Source: Phallus indusiatus
Taxonomy: Eukaryota; Basidiomycota; Agaricomycetes; Phallales; Phallaceae
Assembly (NCBI GenBank): GCA_027605045.1
Contig: JAQFWX010000002.1
Location: 2,418,001 to 2,482,000, forward strand
Direction: 5' to 3'
Length of the DNA stretch: 64,000 bases
Shown: piece by piece, positions 11,691 to 23,894 of the stretch
Numbering within the stretch: the stretch's first letter is position 1
Layout: every line of letters starts with the position of its first letter
Program-made: the position numbers and the translations under genes
Notes under the pieces: generated by a model
What the model was told of the DNA's origin: nothing
Database searches by the model: none
Seen by the model: only the letters and a program-made list of their open reading frames with translations

Positions 11691-12768
11691 AGTGCTTCTA
11701 TACGATTGATGTGAAAACTGAAGCTACTATCTCATTAATCATCATACCTTATGTTTCTCTGAACTTTGCTCGATTTCTCCATTGCGCAGTTTCTACAGAT
11801 AAAACAAGCTAAGGTCTGAATTTCCAAGATACGGTCCACCGGGGCTTAGAAGCCATCAACTTAAATATCGAGAAATAAACAGGTGAAATGACTTGACTGA
11901 GATGAGATATTAGGTCATTATGATATTGCGGCGAACATGATATGATTGGTTGAACGAAAAATGATTTTGTGAAACGCCCAAGAAGTGTGCGCAGCGTGCG
12001 TGTGACATATTGGGTGACTTCGCGTATATCCACCATTGTTTGACCATTGTTTTTAAAATCCTCTGCAGGAGACTTGTCGCCTTTGTATAATGCTCAATAA
12101 ACCGAATACCGAATCACACTCAATCCGAAAAAGGGCGTAGAACTTTTCAGGTCGTGGTCCGTGATGCATTGATGTCCCTCCACATGGCACGCACGTCCCA
12201 TATGCACCTCATACTGAGTCGGTACATACCCATAGAAAATATCATTCCTCCGCACTTCTTAAACTGCGACAAACATACTCAAAAACTCCGCTATCTCTTC
12301 AGCGGTCAAAACGCGAAGGCCAAGACCCGAGGCTTGTCATCTCGGGGACCTAGTAATGTCAATCTCGGCAGAAGAAAGGGCCATGCGAGCTATTACCTCT
12401 GTTCATATTTTCAAGACCTGTTTCCCAGTCGATCCCGGTTACCACGTTCACACGTTTCAATCAACAATATAACTCGCTAGGTCGTGGTTCAAATAACAAT
12501 GAAGTAATCCCTATCAACATAAACAGTCTATTCATGGTATGGTTCGCGATTACGACCTGTCAGTTGGAAATTAGAAGCAAATTGCTTCTAAATCGATTAT
12601 CGAATGATATTAAGCCCGCAGATCTGTTTTGTAATCTCTCAGGTCTCACATGGGATATTTTGACTCGGACTTAATCATTAATAAAGGGGTATAGCTAACC
12701 GCGGCTACCAATTAACTCCCTTTCAAGCCGCTCATTTATTTTTCTTCTACGACTCCCCAGCTGGTGCA
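11691..12768. other. Intergenic with type A copy 2 promoter
   Basis: A 108-codon open frame at 12154-12480 has no recognisable domain and lies outside any exon chain, so it is not called. An AATAAAGGGG element near 12681-12690 is the likely TATA-like box of the gene starting at 12769. Confidence 0.35.
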
Positions 12769-14198
12769 ATGCATCGTACATTTATAGATAGTAGCGCATT
12801 GCCAGCGGCGGCCCTTCAAATCATAGTGAAAGACCTTTACCTCATAAATTTCAATATCGGTAATAATTACATGCGCTCATTTAAATCGAATTTTGACTCA
12901 TGCTTTTACATATTGAGTTGCGGCCTCCGCATTTTTATTCTGGGATATTTTGCTGACGTTTGATAGAGAGGTAATATCAATTCTGTCATGATATCATTCA
13001 ATGTCCATTGTTAACGACATGTATTTTAGGTGGAATACATCTGGAAGTGAGTTTATTGCTTGAAGTGTTATCCTCCGGCGTTTGAGACGAGATTCAAGAT
13101 CCAAATTTTCTCTGATAACTGTGTTATTCGGAGGCATGCGCCTGCTTGCTGTTGGAGGAAATATGTACGCCTTTCAAGTATTTTATATCAAGAGGTTTTA
13201 TCATCGTATATTTACAGAGTGTTCCTTACCCTCGGTGTAGGAGTACTGAGCGTCACAGAGCCTGTTTGCAAGGGCATCCTCTGGTTTGAGGCAATCCTCG
13301 GATTGGTCATGTCTGCGGCATCGGACACGCTACTAATATTTCGTGGTGTGTGCTCATAAGAGTCATAAACTGAATATTATTTTTGCCGACACTCTTCAGT
13401 GTATGCTTTTTATGGAAAAAACAAGGCGCTGCTGGTGTCCCTTTGCATTCTTGAAGTTGTGGCGTCTGTCGCTGTCTTTGTCTTGATCATGCAAGTATCA
13501 CCTAAAGGCCAAGTGGCTCCTAACCCGTTACCTCACCAACTGAATATTGGAAGTTGCCTATTGCCGAATATTCCGAGGCTTTCGTCAGACACTTGGTAAG
13601 GAAACTTCAGCTTCTGTCAAATGACGCAACGAACATTACACTGTGTTTCTAGGATCCCTGTCCTTTGCGTGCAATCCATTCTTTTCAGTCTAGCTATGGG
13701 ACGGTACATTTACCTTCAATCAAAGGGCCCAATATTACTTAGCAGAATTTACTACACGTTCCTTCGCGATGGTATCTGGTGCTTCGTGGTTCTATTTGGT
13801 ACGCTATTAGTCATTATCATCAACTTCACCTGCCTGATGGGTCCGCCAGCTCTTTACACTGTATGTATCGTTGGAATTGAAATGCAATCTGTATTGGGTC
13901 TGGTGTCTCTCTAGTGAGAACGGATTTACGTCGATTGGTTCAATTCGTAACTAATGAAGTATGCTTCAGCTGGTGCTTTCCGCTCATTGGATTTTGTGTA
14001 AGCATTGTTCGTTCCCAAGGGAATCAATTTTCACATCGCATCTAATAGACATCTCGACTGATCCTCAATTTACGTTCTGCACGTGATGACCCGAGCAAAG
14101 ACTATTCGCTAGACGTCTTGAGCACAAACCTGAAGGTGAACTCTGGCATGGGGGTCCATGTGCATGTCGCATACCAGTCCTATGAAACCTACCCTTGA
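12769..14198 (+). CDS. DUF6533-type membrane protein, type A copy 2
   Basis: Starts M-H-R-T-F-I-D. Exon 2 carries ASAFLFWDILLTFDRE (near 12910-12971), and the 17-nt microexon is at 13030-13046 (VEYIWK). Later blocks are GVGVLSVTEPVCKGILWFEA (exon 5), VYAFYGKNKALLVSLCILE (exon 6, to about 13595), IPVLCVQSILFSLAMGRYIY (exon 7) and WCFPLIGFC (exon 9). The C-tail from TSRLILNLRSA ends at 14198 and is slightly shorter than in copy 1. Exon phases match copy 1 throughout. It sits between the O-methyltransferase pseudogene and the NmrA-like gene, so a membrane-protein copy has landed in, or been left in, the metabolic segment. Function unknown. Confidence 0.87.
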
Positions 14199-14804
14199 GT
14201 GCTTCATGCAAGTGCCACCCGGAACTCGCGCCAATCGCGCACAACACTGCGCGGTACGGCGTTGAGTTATTAAAAATTTCTGATGATGGAAGAAATTCCT
14301 GGAGAATTTTGGAAATTTTATTTCCCTTTTATCATTACCCTCTTTCCAACAAAATACCGGTCCTTTTAAATGTAAAATTTGTTTTTTTTTTTTTGTATGA
14401 AGATGAAATTTGTAAATCTACATATGAAATAGGAAGCTGGCGGTTCTAAGTCTGACGTGGGACAATCTATGGTTCAGAAGCACTGCGATAGTAAGTACTG
14501 CAGTACTGAGGTCTGAGGACTAAGATCTAAAACGCTGGTGCTCGTGACCAAAAGTTTTAGCAGCATCAACACTGGCGGTAAAATTGTCGTGCGAGATAAA
14601 TTATCGGATACGTTGAATGAATTGATGACAAGGTGACATTTTATGCGAGACAGCATGGCTTTTTCTTTGTCGTGGGAAATGAACAGACCGTACATCAATA
14701 CAAATGACTACCGTAATACAATGCTAAAACAATCTTAAAAAGAGACTTAGGTTAAAGATGAATGATAAGCAGCTTCACATCCGAGGGTATAAAATTGCAT
14801 AGAC
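14199..14804. other. Intergenic, convergent gene ends
   Basis: Region between the tail of type A copy 2 and the 3' end of the NmrA-like gene. It contains an oligo(T) tract near 14380-14394. No gene, RNA or repeat was recognised. Confidence 0.4.
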
Positions 14805-16152
14805 TTAGGCTTTTTTGCCCGTAATAACATTAAGAAGGGACAGTTTATTCCATCCCTTCGGCGGGTCCTTTTCTTTGACCTTTTTCAACCACGCCTCGTA
14901 AGTCATAATCTCAGGGTAGATTTCTTTCGACTCAGCAAGCCCCTTCTCGAAACCACCAGCACTGGCTACCCGAGAATCATGCTCTCTCCGAATGTCCTCA
15001 ACGCTATAATAACAAAAACATTCGATGGTATCAAATATGCGACGCTTGGGAATTAGCCTTACACTTCTTTAGCCGCTGAATTCGCTCTCAAGATGATTTT
15101 TGCCAGCAGAGAAGGCGCAGCTGGTCGTGCGCGTCCCATGATGGTCCGGTAAACCTGCTCTTGCTCCTTAACGGTTAGAGCGTCCCCTACTACTAAAATC
15201 GTTTTGTTGAAGTGCGGCTCGGGATTCTGATAAAATCTCACGATAAGTCTGATACAAAGAGAGGGAAAGAAAAAGAGGACTTGCTTTGAATAAAGCTCCT
15301 GCTAAATTCCCAATGTCCTCCGAGGCCTGGATAAGTAGGCGAAGCAATTGGAATTAGTTCCATATCAAGGTGAGGAAGGAGTAGAGCAGCTGCGTACAAC
15401 AAGTTGGACTTTGGTATCTGGAGGCAAACCTGCGCGAAAGATGGCGGCGGTCAATGGTCCTAAGGAACCTTGAAACAGATCCATAAAAGCCGCGGGTTCT
15501 ATGATGCTATATATAGGCAATGAGTTAACCCTTAATACGAACCTTGTCATCATGCAAAAAGACAACCTGTATTTTAAACCTTTTTCGCCCAAGGACTGTA
15601 TATGTTTCTCGATTGCAGCTTTAGCTCCATGTGAAGCAGTTGTTTCTTCAGGCGCGAAATGAGCACGACCGGTATGAACGGAACTCGAATAGACGACGTA
15701 GGATACACTGTACTCAACAGCCAAATTAGCAACCGTCTGGGCAACGAGGCAGTTTTAGTCCACATGTAACATGCTCTCAAATATAATAAACGACTTACTA
15801 TTCCTTGCTGCACCTCTCCATCAGCTTTTTGTCCCAATCCTGGGAATGGCAACACGATATGGACACCCCAGATGCCATCCCTCTTTTTCTCCTCCTCAAA
15901 GATGGCGCGTAAACTGGCTTCATCATTCAAATTGCCTTGGACGAGGTTCAAGTTGGTGTCGTCAATAGTAGGATCGTCTCGACACTCGGTTTTGAGAGAC
16001 TCTGCAAGTGGACTAGAGGGATTACGAGTGAGAGCTAACACTCTGAACTTCTCCTCCGAATGCTGAATTTGGGCATTTGCTGACAATAATGATTTGACAA
16101 GAGCTTTGGCTTGGAGCCCGGTCGAACCTGTTACTAGGACAGTTTTAGCCAT
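14805..16152 (-). CDS. NmrA-like NAD(P)-binding Rossmann reductase
   Basis: Six exons (16152-15799, 15736-15567, 15506-15398, 15326-15285, 15226-15063, 15003-14805) join to about 345 codons. The start at 16152 is preferred over an upstream in-frame ATG at 16191 because MAKTVLVTGSTGLQAKALVK places the dinucleotide-binding motif G-x-x-G-x-x-x at the usual N-terminal position. Further family blocks are NLVQGNLNDEASLRAIF, YVVYSSSVHTG, IIEPAAFMD (I-x-R/E-P-x-x-F-M) and SEDIGNLAGALF. This atypical SDR family includes NmrA, HSCARG and isoflavone-reductase-like proteins, which sense NADP(H) or reduce small substrates in the cytosol. The classical Y-x-x-x-K is not evident, so a redox-sensor role is possible. 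The donor after exon 4 (near 15284) reads GC, giving a GC-AG intron. Substrate unknown. Confidence 0.87.
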
Positions 16153-18540
16153 GTGACGACGGCGCCGCGGAGATCCAAATGTCTGAATCACTTTGACTGT
16201 GCGACCTTTTATAACGACTCACCTTGGACTCACTTCAAGCCAATATATCTCATGTGCGATCTCCCAGGCCTCAGAAGGCCTCAGAACAGGTCTATCGAGT
16301 TGCTATAGGTTGTCATCATTTAGGATCTCTATCGAAACCATGAGAAATGATCGTCAGGCACGTCGTCATCACTAAACATGCCGTGGAGACTCTTTTATGC
16401 GAATGAAGGCGACAGCTCGTATGATACATTGACAAAACAAGGCAAATTTTCTAGGTCTTCGACGCTAGAACTTTCAAGGCAACACAGAAGCGGAAGATAA
16501 ATCACAGTGAGATGCAGAAGACCCAAACCACCCCATCTCTTACACTTAAAAACTCGAGCTCTCAGAGCAACACTGACTCGTTATCTCAATTTTCCTTCGT
16601 GAGAGCTTGTGTGTTGATGGTTTTTGCTCACACCGTATTAATCACTATGAGTTTAGACTCGTTTGGGATGACCGATATCCTAAGATAATCCTGGTTTTGC
16701 GCACGAAGTTTAGGACCGAAATCTGTCGTCGTAGATGTTGTGCGTATGGATTGGGCGGCCGGGGACACTAGTGCCACAAGAAGCGTGGTTGCATTCTTGA
16801 ATGTATATCCATGTCGCTAATGTCCCAGTGTATTTGCTCGGAACGTCTTGGAAATTAGAGCCGCGCCTAAGCTTGGTCAGAATGTTATGAGAACAGAGAG
16901 CTTCTCTATATCCCACAACACTCGGGGCTTTGTTTTCCGTTTTAGGAAAAGAAAGCCCTGAGCCGGACGATGAAGTACTAGGGACACGATAAGTAACATC
17001 GGTCGCCTGGTTCTACTAACTATGGGAAGTACGTCCATTTCCAGTTCAGTTATAAAGATAGCCCGGCCCATATCCCTTCTCTTCAGGTATGTATTATTTC
17101 GCACGGAACTGTTATCCGAGTCCCAGGTAGCTGGAGTCCATGCACACGAGGCAGGGCGTAATGTCCACATGCGGGAGGGACGCCAACTCCAAAAAAGATG
17201 CCATAAGTGATTGACTTCAATGGAAACGGGCCTTTGTTGAACAGTGACCTCTCTCTCTCTTAAAGTGCAGATTGGTACCTGCTGAACTATAGTTTCCTTC
17301 ATGTAAGTATGCGATAGCTCATGCTTACGCCAGGATTTTCTAGTTATTATGCACTTGGACAGAGAGATGACTAGTGAGGTCGCCGGAAGTTTGACCAATC
17401 TCATCAATATTGCCGCCTTTAGGCCCATTTTCGCCTCGCGCTGGGAGTCTGGAAAATCAATTACCAGATTTTACTGAGATAAACCATAGGAACACTAATA
17501 AGAGTCGCGGATTTAAATTATTAGTCACAAATCATAAAAACTGCTGATAGGGATTCTCATAATAAGGATGTTATCTAGAAACACATTTACCCATATTGCG
17601 TGATGCATCGTATTTCGCTCTCCTACAAGATCAACAACAATATCAGTACCAATCATTCTATGTATGAGCTTCATCGATAGTTCTGCCATCCTTGATATCC
17701 GGTGCAGGTACTGGGCGATATAGCCGGAGCATGGTTGTTCTTTCTAACTAAGTAGAAGAGTTGTCAATCGTCTTCCAAGTAACTTACTTCTAACCGATGT
17801 TACTTGTTTCGTCACACTACCTTGTTCGGGGGTTTCCGAGAACAGCGCCTAAAGTTGCGTTAGTTCTTCGTCCTGAATAAGACACTAACACCGTGACTAA
17901 AGCTGGAGAATCCAACCTGTTCGTCGCGCGCGTAGATTTTCCAAGCTTATATTCATGTTCTCACTCATTACCCTCGCCGACGTCGGGGTCATTGTTGGAT
18001 GAAAGAGTCATCAAAACACCACGTTCATATCCTTCGGATCCTCGGAGCCCCGATTTGCCCGTTCTTCATCACCAAACCGATCATGGTATCCTGAAAGATT
18101 GGCAGGTTGTTGTGATGGAAGACCTTGTTTTTTTTTCTCCTTGAGTAATCGTTGCGCGCCATCGAGATGGTTGATCATGAGGCAGGTTTCTGAGAGGCTT
18201 GACGTTTCATGTGAGATGAGCCGAGAGATGAGCGGTGAAGGTAGCCTGCTCAAAAAACTATCTTTTACTTTTTCTGGATTGAAACAAGGTGTCTTATCTC
18301 ACTTGCGTGACATATAACGGAAGACTCTAATACCCGAAGCATCGGTAAAACTTCATCAAGGTCCTCATCAGATTTCACACGACATCGATACGGAGAACAT
18401 GTCCTAGAAATTGAGGTGGGGTAGTTCAACTCATGCTTTATCAGTATTAAAAGGCTGATTCTGAGTTGCGATTATCAGTCAATCCCGGCACGTTTGCTCT
18501 CAGTTTACATCCAACCTTCCACGACTCTCGCACTCCCACG
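16153..18540. other. Long intergenic region with decayed coding traces
   Basis: About 2.4 kb without an intact gene. It contains the possible O-methyltransferase relic described separately (about 16700-16930). Near the right end a TTAAAAGG element (18447-18454) lies about 90 bp before the ATG of type A copy 3. A further - strand peptide trace near 17600-17680 (I-G-T-D-I-V-V-D-L-V-G-E) is too short to assign. Confidence 0.35.
16700..16930 (+). pseudogene. Possible second O-methyltransferase relic (SAM-loop fragment)
   Basis: The stretch at 16707-16738 closely matches the SAM-loop DNA of the pseudogene at 10890-10915: both read C-C-[AG]-AAATCTGTCGT followed by AGATGTTG, with a 3-bp insertion here. 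It encodes PKSVVVDV, and a downstream SVVAFLNVYP recalls the helix after the loop. Stops and frame changes surround it. The match is short, so the call is tentative. Confidence 0.3.
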
Positions 18541-19978
18541 ATGAATCACACAATTTTGCCAGATAGTAACGTTGCCATTACAGAGTTAGTGAAGCAGCTT
18601 AACACTTTAAATTTTAACATAGGTAATAGTCACAGGTTCTCTGAAAAAATGCATTTTGGTTCATAATTTTATGAAGTTGCTTCAGCTGCGTTTTTGTTTT
18701 GGGATATTCTGTTGACTTTTGATAGAGAGGTATCAAAGTTCATCTCGTATCAATGCTCAACATTCAACGCTCAGCGTTAATGTCCCCCATTTTTAGATGG
18801 AATACATCTGGAAGTGAGGCCGCTACACAAAGCAATATTCTTTCACTCAGATATGATTCAAGGTCCAAATTTTCCTTGATAACTGTCGTGTTTGGAAGTA
18901 TACGCTTGCTAGCTGTGGGCTCGGATATGTATATCTTTAACTTGAAGTATCGTCATTACAGAAAACCCTATATATATATTCACAGACTATTCCTTGCACT
19001 CGGATTTGGAGTATTGAGCGTCACAGATTCTGAATGCAAAGGTATCGCCTGGTTTGAAGCATTACTAGGATTGGTTATGTCTACAGGGTCGGACATTTTA
19101 TTAATATCCCGCGGTATGTATCAGAACCATATCATTAACATCGTGTATTTTGAGTGATTTTAGTGTATGCTTTATATGGGAGAAACAAATTATTACTAAA
19201 AGTCCTTTGCATTCTTGAAGCCGGGTCATTCGTGGCTGTTCTGTGCACGGTCGTGGCGGTCGTGCCTCAATTCCAAGTCGCTTCTAGTCCCACCCCCTTT
19301 TCCCATCAGAAATTACACATCGGAAGTTGTATATCCCCGGATTTTCCAAAACGTTTATCAGATGTCTGGTATGAAACTTGTACTTCATGTGACGCGACAC
19401 GAAATGACAATTCTCGTTTCCGTTCCTAGGATTCCAGTCCTTTGCATACAGACTCTGCTTTTCGCTTTAGCCACAGGGAGATGTCTTTATCTTCAACGGG
19501 AGGGGCCAATCATGATCAGCAGACTTTATTACACTTTTTTACGGGATGGTATATGGTGTTTCTTTGTTCTATTCGGTACGCACTCAAACTATCTGACGCC
19601 AACCTTAATTGATGAAAACCGACAGTTATTTACCTGTTGTGCATAATCGGAACTGGGGTGGACTCTATATTGGGCATAATTTCCTACTAGTAAGAATAGA
19701 TTTATGTTCACTTTCACGTTCACTTAATAATGAAAAACCCTTTAGCTGGACTTTCCCGATTATTGGAATATGTGTAAGCCTATTCCCTTGTTTTGTTTCG
19801 CGTGTCCAAACTTACTCTACACAAGACATCTCACTTGATCCTTAACTTGCGTTCTGCGAGTGATCCGAGTCAAGATTATTCATCTGACAATGTTTCGCGC
19901 ACAGATACAAAAGTGAATTTTGCCAGCGGAGTGGTGGCATCTGACAGCACTCGGTCGGATACCCATGACGATGCTTGA
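18541..19978 (+). CDS. DUF6533-type membrane protein, type A copy 3
   Basis: Begins M-N-H-T-I-L-P. The hallmark exon reads ASAAFLFWDILLTFDRE (near 18675-18730). The microexon at 18797-18813 starts ATG instead of GTG, so the motif is M-E-Y-I-W-K. Exon 5 encodes LGFGVLSVTDSECKGIAWFE, exon 6 VYALYGRNKLLLKVLCILEA, and exon 7 IPVLCIQTLLFALATGRCLY. Exon 8 gives YLLCIIGTGVDSILGIIS, then WTFPIIGIC, and the tail runs from TSHLILNLRSA to the stop at 19978. All splice sites are GT-AG with the phases seen in copy 1. No disruption was seen. Compared with copy 2, the N-terminus and tail differ most while the membrane core is well kept. Confidence 0.87.
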
Positions 19979-20959
19979 AGCTCGAGTACTCAAGTTGCGG
20001 CAAACGGTAGTAATTCTCGCGGGTATACTTGAGGTCACTTGAAGATGCAATTTATGGTTTTGATTATTTAGAAGGATAAACCATTCGAGCTCAATGAATA
20101 TATTTTTACGAGCTGTGCGTGCCAGGTATGACTGAGGTGCAATATAAAACCACGACCTGATCCATTGTAAACATAGGCTGGAGTGAGGGGATAGCTGCCG
20201 GCATTATTGAGATGACCCCTCGTGTGCACTTCGGTTGATGGGCACGTAAGGTAACTTTGATTTTTAGGCTTTGTGAGCTCGAGTATCAATGTTACCCTGT
20301 AGAACTTCGTTTCCTTGTAATATTTCCAGTTACTTTGCGTTCAAATAAAGCAATTTGTTCTATTGCAACTAATGTAAAATGCCAAGGAAACATTCAAACA
20401 GTTAAGATAGATCAGATAAACAGTAAGCCAACGTTAACAGATTTGGTCATTATCTGCTCGTAGTAAAGAGGTCGATACTCGATTGTCATGGATCCAAACC
20501 TCGATTCCTTGAACCTCAAACACTATAAATAGGTGTCGTTCAATCAGATCAATGTGGAGATGGGCTGTTAACAATTTCCGCTGTTTACTCGCATATACAA
20601 GGGATCACCTCTACTGACATAATATATTTGTGTTTCCGTCAGTTAATACCATGTCACCGTATTCCGACCAACAGTAATGAGTTCACTCAACGTGGACACC
20701 AGTCCTCACTGTGATACACTCAAGTTCTAAACGGGGTACCAAAGCGGCGTGCGACGTGACTAATGCCATGTGTGGGAACTATTCGCGGCATGTATAGCTA
20801 TGTGCTTGGATAAGCATTATCTCCATCAGCTTTAACCATCTCAGATGATGGACGAATATACGAGATTGCTTGCCTGAATTGATGATCTATGACCTGAATA
20901 GCCTCGAAGATTGTATCTCTCCTGGTCGATATCTTCATCCATGATGGGCTTGTCAAAAG
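19979..20959. other. Intergenic, nothing recognised
   Basis: About 1 kb of AT-rich spacer downstream of type A copy 3. Only short open frames without resemblance to known families are present. It ends where similarity to the large gene at 39652-44132 begins. Confidence 0.35.
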
Positions 20960-21830
20960 CTATACAACGGCTTCCATTAAAATCGAGCTCCAATCAGACG
21001 TTGATTCACCATCGTCGACCTTGCGTTTCAGGAATGCCCCAGTCGGAGAAGACGAGCTGCTAATAGTGTCACTGTCTTTCAGTTTTGGCAATCCCAAACA
21101 AACCCAAACCACACCGGTGTATATAGAGATGTTTTTCTCTTGCTCGAATCTGAAGTGTTTCCGTTGGAACGTTGATGCCTGTTTCCTTGATATTTCAGTT
21201 CTGAGATTCTTATCGGCAACTGCGCTGACAGTAGCCGCCGTCTCGAAGGCGAGGGGCTGGTCAGGAACCGACGCTACAGCGGCTTGTTCGAATTTCGGGG
21301 GTTGCCGAGTACAACTCTATCTCATCGTCACATTATGGGACTCCAAAATTGAGGCTGAAACAAGCCAGAACCAGAAGAATCAACAATTTTCAACTGGTAC
21401 GTAGGATTATTCACACTCGCGCGTTGTGCCTATCGATAGTTGGAGTCGTGGCTGAGCTCAGTCTTGACTCTTGACGCGTGACGCATCATCAGATACATCA
21501 AAATTCACTCACGCATCTGTAGCCTACCACCTGTTTCCCAAACCTACTTCAATAATAGTTTTAGTTTCCGTTTCCTAATATGGAAATCACCGCCACTTTC
21601 ATTGAACCCACCAAACTCCATCAGATTCCCACCTTTCTCGAAACTCACTTAAAATCTTCGGCTCCCAAGCCTGCTGAACGCGCTTTCATCCCCGTAATTA
21701 TATCCCCCTGCAAAAATCGCAAGCTTTTGGACACACGCAATCCCCATCCATTTCCCGCTTGAACAATCGACTAGTCATATATTCATCGCGCGCCACTGAG
21801 ATAGTTTAGGGCAGCTCTGCCTCAAGCGAA
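20960..21830 (-). pseudogene. Degraded fragment 1 of the large WD-motif gene (39652-44132)
   Basis: Two blocks resemble the intact gene at 39652-44132 in the same orientation. About 20980-21260 corresponds to parent positions about 40180-40400 (shared words include CCAGTCGGAGA and CAATCCCAAACAAACCC). About 21590-21830 corresponds to about 40720-40940 (shared words include AAATCGCAAGCT, CATCGCGCGCCA and GATAGTTTAGG, parent GATGGTTTAGG). The reading frame is broken throughout. The order matches the parent, so this is an old duplicate rather than a chance match. It lies upstream of type A copy 4. Confidence 0.7.
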
Positions 21831-22084
21831 AGGCTTTATGCGAAAATTGGAGTCTGCGCAGAACTCTATTCTCCTTTTGCTAAAACTCAAACAGGACTCC
21901 ACGAGGTTTTCGAATGATATCAAAATCGAATGATATCAAAATGTATCCTGGAACCTAACATGAGATGCTTAGCTCAGGCTTGACCATTATAAAGGTCACG
22001 CTAAAGTTGCGGTTGTCAGTCATCGCCAGCACTAGCATTGGTGTTCATTTCGTCTCGGCGACAACTGCTGCAAAGAGTTACACA

Positions 22085-23507
22085 ATGGATATTAATAGAT
22101 TTATAGGAGCACCCCTTGTGAATCTGGCAAATCAACTTCGCATCATAGATTTGAACATAGGTATTTCAACATGCGCTTTACAAACACGACGTATTCTCAA
22201 TTATATTTTCAAAAAAAGCGGCTTCTGTTACATTTCTGTTTTGGGACATTTTGCTGACATTTGATAGAGAGGTATCGTATGTTTTTATTGAAACGATGTC
22301 TTTCAGTGCTCCTCGTTAAATCTGACCCTCATTAGGTGAAATATATCTGGAAGTAAGCAAATTTCGATGGGAATAATTATATGCTATGTTCAATTAAGAC
22401 TTCAAGATCCAAATTTTCTTTAATCACTGTTGTGTTCGGTGTTGTGCGTCTGTTCGCTGTGGCACTGAATATGTATGTTTTTGAGTGTCATTCGTCAAAG
22501 GAACCTTATTTATGTATACCACAGACTATATGTTTTACTCGGAGTTGGATTAATGAGGTTCACAGATTCATCTTGCAAGCATATCCTCTGGTTTCAATCA
22601 TTGGCTGCGCTGATCATGTCTACTGGGTCGGACATACTATTGATATCCCGCGGTGTGTCTACTTAAATAGACAAGTATCATACATATACTAAAATATCTA
22701 GTTTATGCCTTCTACGGGAGAAATAAGGCGCTTCTTATATCTCTTTGCATTCTCGAAGCTATAGCATTTGTCGCTGTCCTCTGCACATTGATAATAGTCG
22801 TGCCTCGAGCCCAAGTAATTCCTGCCCCCTTTCCTTACCAACTGCACATTGGAAATTGTATTTCATTATTTTTTCCGAGATTTATATCGGATATCTGGTA
22901 TAATATCTCCTGATTCCGTAATTTAACATGAAATGACGTTATTTATTGACAGGATTCCAATCCTTTGTGTACAGACCGTGCTTTTTGGTCTAGCTGCAGG
23001 ACGACACCTTTACCTTCAGTGGAAGAACCGATTAACGATTAGCAGACTTTATTACACCTTTATGCGTGACGGTGTCTGGTGTTTTTTTGTTCTTTTTGGT
23101 ACGCTAAATATCACCGTGGATAAAGCTCGTCTGACTGATGAAATCGACAGTTATTTACCTGCTGTGTATAGTTGGAATCGAATTGAACAATATGTTTGGT
23201 TTAATTTCCTTTTAGTAAGAGTAGTTCCGCTTCATTCAATTCAAACTTATGATTTATTTTAGCTGGTGTCTTCCGGTCATTGGAGCTTGTGTTAGTACTT
23301 CCGCCTTTATTTCCAGTCAGGACAACCTACTTCAGTTCACATTAGACATCCCGATTGATTCTTAATCTACGCTCGGCAAACGACTTGAGCCAAGACTATT
23401 CGACTGAATTCGTGAACACATCGACGAAAATGAAGTTTGCCAAGGGACCACTAATAAAAGATGATGCGGACGTCACAAATCCTGAGGGCATTCATGAAGA
23501 GGCTTGA
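22085..23507 (+). CDS. DUF6533-type membrane protein, type A copy 4
   Basis: The ATG at 22085 starts M-D-I-N-R-F-I-G. A TTATAAAGG element at 21987-21995 is a good TATA candidate about 90 bp upstream. The hallmark exon reads SVTFLFWDILLTFDRE, and the microexon is at 22336-22352 (VKYIWK). Exon 5 gives LLGVGLMRFTDSSCKHILWF, exon 6 VYAFYGRNKALLISLCILEA, exon 7 IPILCVQTVLFGLAAGRHLY, exon 8 YLLCIVGIELNNMFGLIS and exon 9 WCLPVIGAC. The C-tail TSRLILNLRSANDLSQ continues to the stop at 23507 and is among the longer tails. Exon phases are conserved. The gene appears intact. Confidence 0.87.
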
Positions 23508-23894
23508 GTATTGCAGTAACGATATCATTCCCTGTGAATATGTTTGACGATTTGGCCCAGGCCCGACGACGTAAACGATAACAACTTGAATTTGCTCAAT
23601 GCTGATGTACATAACGAATTTTCATAAATACATTCAACTGCTATTATTAAATTAGCTGTTTATCGGGATATTACATATGACACTGGTATAAGCCGTAGTC
23701 CGAATATCGCGATCATTTATACGTTGTGTGTAACATGATCATACATGACCATGGAATGCTCTCAATATGGAGAATTGTGCACAAAGGAATGGGGTCATCT
23801 CCCTTTGTTCATGACAATTTCATTGTTCCCCTTTCACGTTATTCGCCTTAATCGATTCCACGACCATTGATTATCAATCACAAAGGAAATAAAT
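23508..23894. other. Intergenic between convergent genes
   Basis: Short AT-rich spacer between the 3' ends of type A copy 4 and the zinc-finger gene. No feature was recognised beyond possible polyadenylation-rich AATAAA-like words. Confidence 0.35.

Noticed and set aside
12154..12480. 108-codon open frame on the + strand
   Set aside because: No domain, no splice partners, composition like non-coding DNA; likely chance.
16877..17428. 183-codon - strand open frame
   Set aside because: Overlaps the possible O-methyltransferase relic on the other strand and shows no recognisable motif; treated as chance.
17590..17690. - strand peptide trace resembling a dehydrogenase segment (IGTDIVVDLVGE)
   Set aside because: Too short, no flanking family blocks, stops on both sides.
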